In this document: positions 17,113-25,820 of the stretch, piece by piece
Layout: each line of letters starts with the position of its first letter
Numbering within the stretch: the stretch's first letter is position 1
From: Hyphomonas sp.
GTDB lineage: Bacteria; Pseudomonadota; Alphaproteobacteria; Caulobacterales; Hyphomonadaceae
DNA length: 64,000 nucleotides
Direction: 5' to 3'
Assembly (NCBI GenBank): GCA_002700305.1
Contig: PACZ01000003.1
Span: 178,090 to 242,089 of the forward strand
Notes under the pieces: generated by a model
What the model saw: the letters and a program-made list of their open reading frames with translations, nothing else
What the model was told of the DNA's origin: nothing
Database searches by the model: none
Position numbers and translations under genes: made by a program

Positions 17113-18102
17113 TCAGTCCTCGAAAGCCTTCCGGTCGACGAGGTTCCTGAGCGGCTCACCGTTCAGGTAGCGGTGGAGATTGTCCACAAACGTCCCGTCC
17201 GCACGCAGGATGGTCCCATTCGTCTGGGAGGAGTCGTGCGGCGTGAGCATGATCTTCGGATGATGCCAGAGCGGGCTTTCTTCCGGCAACGGCTCAACGC
17301 CTGTCACATCCAGCGCCGCAAAGGCCGGGCAGCCTTCATCCAGCGCGGCAATCAGCGCGTCCTCATCCACAAGGGCGCCGCGGCCGAGGTTCATGAAGAG
17401 GGCATCCGGCTTCATCTTCGAGAAAAAGTCCGTCCCAGCCATGCCTTCCGTTTCCGGCGTATGCGGCAGTGAGAGCAATACCACATCCGCCCCCGGCAAT
17501 TCATCCATCAACACACTGGACGGCAGGATTTCGTGCGCGCCCGGTGCCGGGCCGGGGGAACGGCGCAGGCCCGTGACATGCCCGCCGAGGGCCGTCACGC
17601 GCGTACCGACGGCCGCACCGATCGAGCCGTAACCGACGATCAGCCAGCGGCTGCCCGCGATCTCGCGCGACTGGACGCGTTTCCACTCCGCGGCCTGTTG
17701 CTGGGCCCGGTGCTGCGGGCCCTTACGCAGGAAGTCCAGCGCTGCCCAGAGTGCCCATTCGGCCATCGATTCGGCCTGGGTGTGGTTGGTCGTGTAGTGT
17801 TTCGAGGCTTTGCCGATGCCTTTGAGCACCGCATTGTCCACGCCCGCTGCCGGAGACTGGAACCAGTCGAGCCGGTCTGAGGCCATGACGGTTCTGACAA
17901 ATGTCCCGGCCGCCGGGCCGAAAAAGCAATCCAGGCTGCCAAAGACGATTTCGGGTTCCACCTTGTCGGTCACCACCCGGCTCCCGGCATGATAGAAGCG
18001 GCCCTCATCGGTCATAATGAGGACATCAAGTTTGTGTTCTACATCCTTGAGCCGAGGCTGGATGCGGGCAAAGGTCTTTTCATGAACAAGGCACGTTTTC
18101 AT
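17113..18102 (-). CDS. D-2-hydroxyacid dehydrogenase family protein
   Basis: A 329-aa NAD(P)-dependent dehydrogenase. The Rossmann glycine motif is VGYGSIGAAV. The catalytic Arg is in NLGRGALVDED, the Glu in VEPLPEESPLW and the His in TPHDSSQT. The general family reduces 2-keto acids to D-2-hydroxy acids; the substrate is unknown. The start is set at ATG 18102 (AGGA upstream), which overlaps the divergent TIGR02301 gene by 21 bases. A later in-frame Met at 18012 would avoid the overlap but remove residues that look conserved. Confidence 0.87.
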   Translation of the reverse strand: MKTCLVHEKTFARIQPRLKDVEHKLDVLIMTDEGRFYHAGSRVVTDKVEPEIVFGSLDCFFGPAAGTFVRTVMASDRLDWFQSPAAGVDNAVLKGIGKASKHYTTNHTQAESMAEWALWAALDFLRKGPQHRAQQQAAEWKRVQSREIAGSRWLIVGYGSIGAAVGTRVTALGGHVTGLRRSPGPAPGAHEILPSSVLMDELPGADVVLLSLPHTPETEGMAGTDFFSKMKPDALFMNLGRGALVDEDALIAALDEGCPAFAALDVTGVEPLPEESPLWHHPKIMLTPHDSSQTNGTILRADGTFVDNLHRYLNGEPLRNLVDRKAFED

Positions 18103-18486
18103 GTCATCCTGCTTAGCGCCCTGATGGTCTGTGGCGCAAGCGCTGCACAATCAGGCCTGCCGATGCGGGGGCCGGATTACTTCCGCGACGCCTCGGATCT
18201 GGCGGGCGCGCTTGGCTCTGCGCATGCGATCCGGGTGCGCTGCAACGGCCGGGAAGACCAGTACTGGCGCCAGTACATGTCGGACATGCTGAGCTATGAG
18301 GCGCCCAATCGCGGCAATCTCCGCTCCAGCCTGGTGGAGCAGTTCAATGATGCCTATCAGGAAACCAGCCGCGACTATCTGAAATGCGACAACCGCGCCG
18401 TGGAAGCCGAAGCGCGCTTCGCCCGTGAAGGCCAGGAAATCGCCGAACGCATGGCGATGCACTATTTCCCGAAAAAGCCCAACTGA
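18082..18486 (+). CDS. TIGR02301 family secreted protein
   Basis: A 134-aa exported protein with signal peptide NKARFHVILLSALMVCGASA. The mature part matches the alphaproteobacterial TIGR02301 family: a Cys in RVRCNGRED, the WRQYMSDMLSYEAP segment, LVEQFNDAYQETSRDYLKCDN with the second Cys, and a helical end. The two cysteines could form a disulfide. Function is unknown. The start overlaps the start of the divergent dehydrogenase by 21 bases, so the promoters must lie inside each other's coding regions if both starts are right. Confidence 0.8.
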   Translation: MNKARFHVILLSALMVCGASAAQSGLPMRGPDYFRDASDLAGALGSAHAIRVRCNGREDQYWRQYMSDMLSYEAPNRGNLRSSLVEQFNDAYQETSRDYLKCDNRAVEAEARFAREGQEIAERMAMHYFPKKPN

Positions 18487-18945
18487 TCAGCGGATCATGA
18501 GCAAATGGCTCCGGCAGGTCCGGCAGTCCGTACTGCCAAACCCATCCAGCGCCACACGCACGCGGTCAGACAGCATCAACGCCTGAACGAGTTGGCACTC
18601 ATTGCCATTCTCAACCGCAACAGCAGCAAGAGCGCTGGCCTCCACGGTCAGACGGTCGATATGCCAGTGGACCTTTTTTCCAGCGCGGAAATGCCGCCCG
18701 AGCCGCGCGCCCAGACCACCTGAACCATGCGCGCTGCCGGCATAAAGAAATGTCCCCGATGGCAGGTGTCCTGTTTTCTGCCGGCCAGCGCCGATGTTCA
18801 GCGCCTGGTCCAATCGGACCAGAAGGACATATGAGCCCCTGACACCTCTCAGCGGTTCAAGATTGTCGGGCTTAACCCATCGCCCTTCCGGGACAGCGCT
18901 GTCGACGATCTGCCGCGCTTCCGGAAAGGCGGACGCCGCTGTCAC
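18487..18945 (-). CDS. DUF123 / GIY-YIG-type protein
   Basis: A 152-aa protein with the DUF123 domain, a GIY-YIG relative also found attached to endonuclease III in some archaea. Visible blocks are RGSYVLLVRLD, LPSGTFLYAGSAHGSGGLGARLGRHF, KKVHWHIDRLT and the C-terminal GFGSTDCRTCRSHL with two cysteines. Nuclease activity is not proven for the family. Its start overlaps the stop of soxR as ATGA, so soxR and this gene form a coupled pair on the minus strand. That links it to redox stress only by position. Confidence 0.85.
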   Translation of the reverse strand: MTAASAFPEARQIVDSAVPEGRWVKPDNLEPLRGVRGSYVLLVRLDQALNIGAGRQKTGHLPSGTFLYAGSAHGSGGLGARLGRHFRAGKKVHWHIDRLTVEASALAAVAVENGNECQLVQALMLSDRVRVALDGFGSTDCRTCRSHLLMIR

Positions 18946-19391
18946 TCCACTTTCTCCGATGTCATCACGAAGCGTGGCCCGGGGCCGGCGGCGCGGGCGC
19001 GGTCATCCGGGTTGTAGAGCTTGCAGGTTTTCAGGCTGAGACAGCCACAGCCGATGCACCCGTCCAGCCGGTTGCGCAGGCGCTCGACCATTGCGATGTG
19101 ATCGTCGAGCCGTTTGCGGAAATGCTGGCTGATACGTGTCCAGTCCGCCTTGTTGGGCGTGCGGTTGTCCGGCAGGTCGCTCAGCACCTCACCGATCTCC
19201 TCAATGGTAAGCCCCATCTGCTGGGCAATCAGGATGAAGGACAGGCGGCGGATGTCGGCGCGGGCAAACTCCCGCTGTCCGGACGGGCGCCGGTCCGGCT
19301 TCACGAGGCCGCGCGATTCGTAGAACCGGATCGCCGAGACCGACAGCCCGGTCCGGCGGGCGACATCCCCGATCGATAGGCCCTGCTTCAT
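18942..19391 (-). CDS. soxR: Redox-sensitive transcriptional activator SoxR
   Basis: A 149-aa MerR-family regulator that senses redox-active compounds through a [2Fe-2S] cluster. The N-terminal helix-turn-helix (SIGDVARRTGLSVSAIRFYE) leads into a dimerisation helix and the cluster motif CIGCGCLSLKTC, with Cys 112, 115, 117 and 123 spaced exactly as in E. coli SoxR. ATG 19391 is used; the frame continues upstream only to a TTG. A SoxR box lies just upstream in the divergent promoter of the VOC gene, its likely target. The downstream DUF123 gene overlaps by four bases. Confidence 0.95.
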   Translation of the reverse strand: MKQGLSIGDVARRTGLSVSAIRFYESRGLVKPDRRPSGQREFARADIRRLSFILIAQQMGLTIEEIGEVLSDLPDNRTPNKADWTRISQHFRKRLDDHIAMVERLRNRLDGCIGCGCLSLKTCKLYNPDDRARAAGPGPRFVMTSEKVE

Positions 19392-19416
19392 GCCGCATTT
19401 TCCTTCCAAAAGATGC

Positions 19417-19447
19417 TTGACCTCAAGTTAGGTTGAGGAATTACGAG
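19417..19447 (+). promoter_or_regulatory. SoxR-controlled promoter with SoxR box
   Basis: CCTCAAGTTAGGTTGAGG (19421-19438) differs from the E. coli soxS box at only two central positions. It sits between a -35 TTGACC (19417-19422) and a possible -10 TACGAG (19442-19447), separated by 19 bp, the long spacer characteristic of MerR/SoxR-activated promoters. The promoter points at the VOC gene starting at 19493. Confidence 0.8.
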
Positions 19448-19492
19448 GGTCAAATCAAACGCAGACAAAAGGCACAAAAGGAGCCTGAAACA

Positions 19493-19876
19493 ATGAAACC
19501 CGCCCTGTTTGAACATGTGAATGTCACTGTGTCAGATCCAAAAAAGACCGCCGCCATGCTGGTGGACCTGTTCGGCTGGCATGTGAGATGGGAAGGCCCG
19601 TCGAAATATGATGGCTACACCGTCCATGTCGGCACCGATGACGAATACATCGCCCTCTACGCCCTCCCGAAGCAGGACCGGCCCGACGAGGAGAGTTACT
19701 ACCGCACCGGCGCCGTGAACCATTTCGGCATACTGGTGGAGGATCTGGATGCCGCAGAAGAGCGTATCCTGAAGTCCGGCCTCAAGACGCACAGCCACCA
19801 GACCTATGATCCGGGCAGCCGGTTTTACTTCCACGATCATGATGGCATCGAGTGGGAGGTGGTCAGCTATGCTTGA
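19493..19876 (+). CDS. VOC (glyoxalase/bleomycin-resistance) family protein, probable SoxR target
   Basis: A 127-aa single-unit vicinal-oxygen-chelate protein. FEHVNVTVSDPKKTAAMLVDLFGW at the start and FYFHDHDGIEWEVVSY at the end carry the usual metal-ligand positions (His near residue 8, Glu near 122). VOC proteins isomerise, cleave or bind small molecules such as methylglyoxal conjugates, quinones or antibiotics. ATG 19493 has AGGAG upstream. Control by SoxR is strongly suggested by the upstream box, so a role in detoxifying redox-active compounds is plausible. Confidence 0.87.
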   Translation: MKPALFEHVNVTVSDPKKTAAMLVDLFGWHVRWEGPSKYDGYTVHVGTDDEYIALYALPKQDRPDEESYYRTGAVNHFGILVEDLDAAEERILKSGLKTHSHQTYDPGSRFYFHDHDGIEWEVVSYA

Positions 19877-20010
19877 AGGACTGGCACAGAGCTATCTCGA
19901 ATCCCTCTCGCAAACGATTCGGCCGCCCGATGATTTTTATTGGCCGGGCCGGGACTCGCCAAGACGGCGCAGGGCGTTAAGGTCCGCCTCAGACATGAGA
20001 GGTGAAACAC

Positions 20011-21921
20011 ATGACAGCAGTCCGGATACTCCTGACAGCAGCGCTTGCAACCAGCCTTAGCGCCTGCGTCACCCCAGAGCCCGTCACGAAGATCGTCGAA
20101 AAAGAGGTAATCGTGACGGAAACCGTGATGGTGCCGGAACCCGCAGCCCCCGGTCCGGGAGACCGGATGCCGACGGGCCGCGACATGGGCGTGCGCTCTG
20201 CCGTTGTCGCCCCACATGCGGCAGCAGCGACCGCTCATCCGCTGGCCACCCAGACCGCGCTGGACGTGATGAAACGCGGCGGTTCTGCCGTCGATGCCGC
20301 GATTGCCGCCAATGCCATGCTGGGCCTTGTGGAACCGACCGGAAACGGCATCGGCGGTGATCTCTTCGCTATCGTCTGGGATCCGGCGACTCAGCAGCTC
20401 TACGGCTACAATGGTTCCGGCCGCAGTGCGAAGGGTGCGACCCTCGCCGACATGCAGGCCAAGGCCGACGAATTCATGGACGGCAAGGAAATCCCGCCTT
20501 TCGGCGCGGCACCTGTGACTGTTCCGGGCACGGTCGATGGCTGGTTCGCCCTCCACGACAAGTTCGGCAAGTTGCCGATCTCCGACGATCTGAAGCCCGC
20601 CATCACCTATGCCCGCGAGGGTGCGCCGATCCCGGAAGTGATTTCCTATTACTGGAGCTTCGGCCCGAAACGCTTCGAGCCCGCTTATGAGAGCGGCATG
20701 CTGGAAGAGTATGACAATGCGAAGAAGCTCTATTTTTCTCCGGCGCCCCGCGAGGGCACCCTGTTCCACAATCCGGATCTTGCCGACACTCTGAGCCAGA
20801 TTGCAGAGGGAGGGCGTGACGCCTTCTACAAGGGCAAACTGGCCGAACGGATGGATGCCTATTTCCAGCACATCGGCGGGTTCCTCCGCTATGACGATTT
20901 CGCCTCGCACACCGGCGAATGGGTCAACCCGATGTGCGTGACCTATCGCAGCGACTACAAGCTCTGCGAACTGCCGCCGAACACGCAGGGGGTCGCGGCG
21001 CTGCAGATGTTGCAGATGCTGGAAAAGTTTGACCTGCGCGGCATGGGCTATGGCTCGGCCGACTCGATCATGGCGCAAGTGGAAGCCAAGCGACTCGCCT
21101 TTGCGGACCGGGCGAAGGGCTATGCCGATCCCGACTTTTCCGGCATCGATCCGTCCGTGTTCATTGCCGATGGCTATAACGCGGAACGCGCTGGGTTGAT
21201 TGACCTGAACAAAGCGATGACCAACGTTAAAGCGGGGCTAGATTTCCCGGCAGCTGACAAGGCGCTCGAGGATGGCGACACGACCTATCTCACCGTCGCG
21301 GACGAGAACGGCATGATGGTCTCGCTCATCCAGTCGAACTATCGCGGCATGGGCTCCGGCCTCGTGGCTGACGGGATGGGCTTCATGTTCCAGGACCGCG
21401 GCCAGCTGTTCAGCCTCGACCCGGCCCACCCGAATGCTTGGGAGCCAGGCAAGCGCCCGTTCCACACGATCATCCCGGCCTTTGCGTTCAAGAAAGACAT
21501 GCCGGGGTGTCAGGTCCGCGCTGTGCCGATCGAGCAGGCCTGCCCGTTCGAGCCCTGGCTGAGCTTCGGCCTGATGGGCGGCGGCATGCAGCCGCAGGGC
21601 CATGTGCAGGTGATCCTGAACCTCGTCGATTTCGACATGGGTCTGCAGGAGGCCGGGGATGCCGCCCGGTGGGAACACAATGGCGGCTGCGAACCGACCA
21701 ATGATCTCGACGACCCGGCCTGCGAAGCCGATGTCGGCACCGTCTCCCTTGAAAGCGGCATCCCGCCGGAAACCCGAGCCGAACTGGAGCGCCGTGGACT
21801 GAACATTGATTGCTGCAGCGCCAATGCCGGCGGCTATCAGGCCATCATGCGCGACTTCGAAAGCGGCGCGTACATCGCCGCGACCGAAATGCGCAAGGAC
21901 GGCGTGGCAGACGGGTACTAA
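20011..21921 (+). CDS. Gamma-glutamyltransferase family lipoprotein
   Basis: A 636-aa Ntn-hydrolase of the gamma-glutamyltranspeptidase family, which cleaves or transfers gamma-glutamyl groups of glutathione-like compounds outside the cytoplasm. The signal ends in LSAC, so it is a predicted lipoprotein with a short VEKEV/VTE linker. GGSAVDAAIAANAMLGLVEP and GNGIGGDLFAIV fit the large subunit. The autocleavage Thr should be Thr 424 in DTTYLTVADENG; most members have TTH, so His is replaced by Tyr. The small-subunit part has an unusual number of Cys (MPGCQV, EQAC, GGCEP, DPAC, DCCS). ATG 20011 follows GAGAGG. Confidence 0.88.
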   Translation: MTAVRILLTAALATSLSACVTPEPVTKIVEKEVIVTETVMVPEPAAPGPGDRMPTGRDMGVRSAVVAPHAAAATAHPLATQTALDVMKRGGSAVDAAIAANAMLGLVEPTGNGIGGDLFAIVWDPATQQLYGYNGSGRSAKGATLADMQAKADEFMDGKEIPPFGAAPVTVPGTVDGWFALHDKFGKLPISDDLKPAITYAREGAPIPEVISYYWSFGPKRFEPAYESGMLEEYDNAKKLYFSPAPREGTLFHNPDLADTLSQIAEGGRDAFYKGKLAERMDAYFQHIGGFLRYDDFASHTGEWVNPMCVTYRSDYKLCELPPNTQGVAALQMLQMLEKFDLRGMGYGSADSIMAQVEAKRLAFADRAKGYADPDFSGIDPSVFIADGYNAERAGLIDLNKAMTNVKAGLDFPAADKALEDGDTTYLTVADENGMMVSLIQSNYRGMGSGLVADGMGFMFQDRGQLFSLDPAHPNAWEPGKRPFHTIIPAFAFKKDMPGCQVRAVPIEQACPFEPWLSFGLMGGGMQPQGHVQVILNLVDFDMGLQEAGDAARWEHNGGCEPTNDLDDPACEADVGTVSLESGIPPETRAELERRGLNIDCCSANAGGYQAIMRDFESGAYIAATEMRKDGVADGY

Positions 21922-22637
21922 CCGTTCAGTTTCAGGGTAATGCCAGCAATCGAGATGGACCTGCCTTCAACCGGCAGGTCCTTTTCTTTTGCGCGGGCAA
22001 TCGCCTGGTCCGCATCCGGCATATCGAAGCCGAATTCGATCATCCGGTCGGCAGGGCCTTCGGTGAAGTAGAGCACGGCATCGGCCAGGAACAAGCGGCG
22101 CCTGTCAGCCGTGAGGCCGAAGACGAGCCCCCATTTCTGCGCCAGTGCATCCGGGTCAGGTGTTTCAAGAACGGCATGCGTGAATCGTCCGGGAGCGGAC
22201 CGGTCACGCCAGCCGGGGCCGCCCCAGCGCCAGCTGCCCGCCGGGCGCGGCTCATCCACTGAAACGATCGCCCCACCAATATCTGCCGGGTGAAGATGGC
22301 TGGCGGAAATATCCGGCAGGTCGACATTCCAGACGCGGCGTATGCCAAGCCCGTCGACGCGGGCACGCAGGGCCGCCATGTCGTCGGTCTGGAAGATCGC
22401 CATATAGCCGCCCTCGCCGCCCCGGTCGATGAAACGCCGCGCCGGGGCCTTGTCGGCCGTCGGAACCACGACTTCGAGAAACTGGTCGCCAATCGCGAAC
22501 ACGGCATTCACCAGGCCGAACTCCCCCACGCCGGGATCCGGAAACGGTTCGCCCAGCCCAAGAACACTCTGCAATGTGTCGGCGGTGTCGAGACTGTTTG
22601 CAGCGATCACAAGCTGGCGCAGGCGCGGTGGGCTCAT
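21918..22637 (-). CDS. VOC family protein (two-domain, glyoxalase-like)
   Basis: A 239-aa protein resembling the two-unit glyoxalase-like type. The N-terminal half (RLRQLVIAANSLDTADTLQSVLGLGEPFPDPGVGEFGLVNAVFAIGDQFLEVV, quoted here only by its ends) and the C-terminal half with FTHAVLETPDPDALAQKW each look like one VOC unit. No enzymatic role can be assigned. The ATG has GGAGGA upstream. Its stop overlaps the stop of the gamma-glutamyltransferase by four bases, and it diverges from the cation diffusion facilitator gene. Confidence 0.75.
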   Translation of the reverse strand: MSPPRLRQLVIAANSLDTADTLQSVLGLGEPFPDPGVGEFGLVNAVFAIGDQFLEVVVPTADKAPARRFIDRGGEGGYMAIFQTDDMAALRARVDGLGIRRVWNVDLPDISASHLHPADIGGAIVSVDEPRPAGSWRWGGPGWRDRSAPGRFTHAVLETPDPDALAQKWGLVFGLTADRRRLFLADAVLYFTEGPADRMIEFGFDMPDADQAIARAKEKDLPVEGRSISIAGITLKLNG

Positions 22638-22784
22638 GGGTGTCCTCCGGGTTTATTCTGTTTTGTTTTCCCGGCAATTTAGCACACATGCCGCAACGGC
22701 AGAGCGGAAAATCGGCGCCGCGTCCCAACGAAACGCTATTACAGTCGAATTGACCTTGCCCGGAAAGGATTCCACCTCAGGCTC

Positions 22785-23762
22785 ATGAGTTGCGACCTGA
22801 ACACGAAGACGCCGGACGCGTCCCACAATCATGCCCATGAGCACGGGCATGATCACGCGCATGGGCACGACCACGCACACGGCCATGGGCATTCCCACGA
22901 CCATGCCGACATGACGACGGCGGATTCCCGCAAGCGAGTGGCTATCGCGGCGGTCCTGACGGCCAGCTTCATGCTGGCGGAGGTAACCGGCGGCCTGATC
23001 TCGGGTTCGCTCGCCCTGCTGGCCGATGCCGCGCATATGCTGACCGATGCCGGATCGCTGGTCCTTGCCTGGGTCGGCTACAAGCTCGCCGAACGCCCGG
23101 CAGATCCGGCCCGCTCCTATGGCTTCGGGCGGATGAAAGTTCTCGCTGCCTTCACCAACGGCATCGCCCTCGTCGCGCTCGCCTGCTGGATCGTCTGGGA
23201 AGCCATCCATCGCCTTCTGGACCCTGCGCCCGTGCTGGGCGGGATCATGCTGTGGGTTGCCATTGGCGGCCTGGTCGTGAACGTGCTGGCCGCCTGGGTG
23301 CTGCATGGCGGCGACAAGCATGACCTGAACCTTCAGGGCGCGCTGTGGCATGTCATCGGCGATCTTCTCGGCTCTGTAGCCGCTATCGCCGCAGCCATTG
23401 TCATTCTGACCACCGGCTGGACACCGGCCGACCCGATCCTGTCAGTTCTCGTGGCGCTACTGGTCCTCGTCGCAGGTGTCCGGATCGCCCGCCAGTCCGG
23501 CCACATTCTGCTGGAGGGCACGCCGGATGGCCTGTCGCCCGAAGACATCCGGGCCGACCTGATCGACCATATCGGCGATGTCGCCAGCGTCTCGCACATC
23601 CATGCCTGGGCCCTGACCGAATCAAAGCCTCTGATCACGCTGGAAGTGACCGCGGTAAAAGGCGCCTGCACGGAAACCCTGCGCCGGGATGTCAAAGCCC
23701 GCCTCGCCGAGCGGTTCGATATCTCGCATGCCACCGTGGAAGTGGTTTCGGAGCCCTGCTGA
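22785..23762 (+). CDS. Cation diffusion facilitator (ZitB/CzcD type)
   Basis: A 325-aa Zn/Co/Cd-type proton antiporter of the inner membrane. The first 40 residues hold about fourteen His in HDHAHGH-like repeats, a presumed metal-binding tail. Six membrane segments follow, with the transport-site motifs HMLTD near residue 85 and HVIGD near 190. A cytoplasmic C-terminal domain has HIHAW. The family exports zinc and other divalent metals. Start at ATG 22785; AAGGA lies about 14 bases upstream. It diverges from a VOC gene. Confidence 0.93.
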   Translation: MSCDLNTKTPDASHNHAHEHGHDHAHGHDHAHGHGHSHDHADMTTADSRKRVAIAAVLTASFMLAEVTGGLISGSLALLADAAHMLTDAGSLVLAWVGYKLAERPADPARSYGFGRMKVLAAFTNGIALVALACWIVWEAIHRLLDPAPVLGGIMLWVAIGGLVVNVLAAWVLHGGDKHDLNLQGALWHVIGDLLGSVAAIAAAIVILTTGWTPADPILSVLVALLVLVAGVRIARQSGHILLEGTPDGLSPEDIRADLIDHIGDVASVSHIHAWALTESKPLITLEVTAVKGACTETLRRDVKARLAERFDISHATVEVVSEPC

Positions 23763-23870
23763 GCTTTCCGGCCCACGTCACATTGATATGAGCGGCCGGG
23801 GCCTTTAAGCCTCGATACACCCGCCTTATGTGCAAAAGCCGATTCCATCAGGCACATCCGGAGTACCGAC

Positions 23871-24839
23871 ATGGCCGAGACAAAACACGCTGAAATCCTC
23901 ATCCTCGGCTCCGGCCCCGCTGGCTGGACGGCTGCCGTCTACGGCGCCCGTGCCCTGCGCGATGTGCTGGTGGTGACCGGCATCCAGCCTGGCGGCCAGC
24001 TGACCATCACCACCGAAGTGGAAAACTATCCCGGTTTCACCGAGATCCAGGGCCCGGACCTGATGGTGAAGATGCAGGAACACGCCGAAGCCATGGGCGC
24101 CAAGGTCGAGAACGACCATATCGCCGAAGTCGACTTCGACAGCCGCCCCTTCAAGGCCATCGGCGAAAGCGGCACCGTCTACACCGCCGATTCCGTCGTG
24201 ATCTGCACTGGCGCCCAGGCCAAATGGCTGGGCCTGCCGACGGAAGAAAAGTTCAAAGGCTTCGGCGTCTCCGCCTGTGCCACTTGCGACGGCTTCTTCT
24301 ATCGCGGCCGTGACGTCCTGGTGGTTGGCGGCGGCAACACCGCCGTTGAAGAAGCGCTGTTCCTGACGAACTTCGCCTCCAAGGTCACCGTCGTGCACCG
24401 CCGCGACAGCTTCCGCGCCGAGAAGATCCTGCAGGAACGCCTGGTGAAGAACCCGAAGGTCGAAGTGATCTGGGATCATGTGCTGGAAGAAGTTGTCGGC
24501 GATGAAAATCCACCCGGCGTGACCGGCGCGAAAATCAAGAATGTGAAGACCGGTGAGGAAAAACTCATCACCGTCCATGGCGTCTTCATCGCCATCGGCC
24601 ACGCCCCGTCGACGGAGCTGTTCAAAGGCAAGCTGGCCATGAAGGACAATGGCTATCTCATCACCAAGCCCGGCACGCCGCAGACCGAAATCCCCGGCGT
24701 ATTCGCTGCCGGCGACGTCACCGACGAGACCTATCGCCAGGCCGTGACGGCGGCGGGCATGGGCTGCATGGCCGCGCTGGACGCCGAACGCTTCCTGTCA
24801 GAGCAGGAAGCCGCAGCTGAGACGGTCGCGGCGGAATAG
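23871..24839 (+). CDS. trxB: Thioredoxin-disulfide reductase
   Basis: A 322-aa FAD enzyme that transfers electrons from NADPH to thioredoxin. The FAD-binding GSGPAGWTAAVYGARA is near residues 13-28, the redox-active CATCDG (Cys 136 and 139) is in the middle, and GGGNTAVEEALFL binds NADPH. The C-terminal AAGDVTDETYRQAVTAAGMG block is also typical. GGAG lies directly upstream of the ATG. It follows the cation exporter by 108 bases and converges on the TPR-like gene. Confidence 0.96.
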   Translation: MAETKHAEILILGSGPAGWTAAVYGARALRDVLVVTGIQPGGQLTITTEVENYPGFTEIQGPDLMVKMQEHAEAMGAKVENDHIAEVDFDSRPFKAIGESGTVYTADSVVICTGAQAKWLGLPTEEKFKGFGVSACATCDGFFYRGRDVLVVGGGNTAVEEALFLTNFASKVTVVHRRDSFRAEKILQERLVKNPKVEVIWDHVLEEVVGDENPPGVTGAKIKNVKTGEEKLITVHGVFIAIGHAPSTELFKGKLAMKDNGYLITKPGTPQTEIPGVFAAGDVTDETYRQAVTAAGMGCMAALDAERFLSEQEAAAETVAAE

Positions 24840-24858
24840 GCCTGCAAACCGGCTCCGC

Positions 24859-25626
24859 TTAGAGCATGTCCAATGCGCGCGCCTCGGCGGCGCGGGCGCC
24901 CTCAGTGTCCAGCACAGCCTTGAGCGCGCCCGCACGGGCCTGCATGACTCGCTCGAGCTCGCTGTCGACCGGCGCCGCCAGGGCCGCATCAAGGGCGTCC
25001 TCGATCTCCGCCCCGTATTTTCTCGCATTCAACGCCGCCAGTGCGCGGGCCCATTGCCAGCGGATCGCCGCATCGCCGGGCGCAAGCGCTGCCGCTGCCC
25101 GGTAGTGGCTGCGGGCTTTGTCGAGGCTGGCGCCCATCATCATCGCCCCCAGCGTGCCCCCGCGACGGACGACCTCGACATTCCAGACCGCCAGGAAACC
25201 ATGCGCATAGACATTGCCGGGATCCTCGGCCAGCACGCCTTCGGCCAGGTCGCGCGCTTGCCCGCCGATCCCGCTGCGGCGGATCTCTCCGGTGCTCATC
25301 GGACGACTGATCAGGGACAGGGCGATCGCCTTCTGCAGCCGGCCCTCGATATGGCCAGGCTGGAGGGCGAGAGCCTGGTTGGCTTCGTCCAGCGCATTCT
25401 GCAGCAATGCCTGCGGCGGCTGGCCGTCCTGGCAAATCGCCTCGGCCAGCAGGATCCGCGCTGCGAACGCCCGGGAATCGGCATCCGGCGCATTCGCCGT
25501 CCTGGCCAGCGCAGCCGCGTAATTGCCTGACAGATAGGCGTCGATAGCCTCCGCCTCCTGCCCCGCAGCAGGCAGGGGCAGACCGATCAGTATGGCAGCG
25601 GGCAACGCGATCAGAATGCGCTTCAT
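24859..25626 (-). CDS. Secreted TPR-like protein
   Basis: A 255-aa protein with a signal peptide ending around LPAAGQ and a mature part of Ala-rich helical repeats. Stretches such as AIDAYLSGNYAAALARTANAP and ARSHYRAAAALAPGDAAIRWQWARALA look like tetratricopeptide repeats. It is probably a periplasmic scaffold. No close family is recognised. It converges on trxB and lies upstream, on the opposite strand, of the tRNA promoter region. Confidence 0.7.
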   Translation of the reverse strand: MKRILIALPAAILIGLPLPAAGQEAEAIDAYLSGNYAAALARTANAPDADSRAFAARILLAEAICQDGQPPQALLQNALDEANQALALQPGHIEGRLQKAIALSLISRPMSTGEIRRSGIGGQARDLAEGVLAEDPGNVYAHGFLAVWNVEVVRRGGTLGAMMMGASLDKARSHYRAAAALAPGDAAIRWQWARALAALNARKYGAEIEDALDAALAAPVDSELERVMQARAGALKAVLDTEGARAAEARALDML

Positions 25627-25820
25627 GCCGGCAAGTCTAGGGGGCTGGCAGCCAGCTTGCCAAGAGGCGTCCCGGAGGCGCCGGAAACAACCCGGCCCGC
25701 AGCCTTGATTCGAAGCAACATTCTGCCTGAAACCGTCGCCGCAGCGGCCGTTGGCAGCCTGCTGGCACCTTCGCTGCGACCATTGGGATGCGGCGATGCA
25801 ACAAGGTGCATATCGCCCGC

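Noticed and set aside
22821..22910. Tandem repeat or CRISPR-like array
   Set aside because: The repetition is due to His/Gly codons (CAT/CAC GGC) of the metal-binding tail; units are irregular and in frame.
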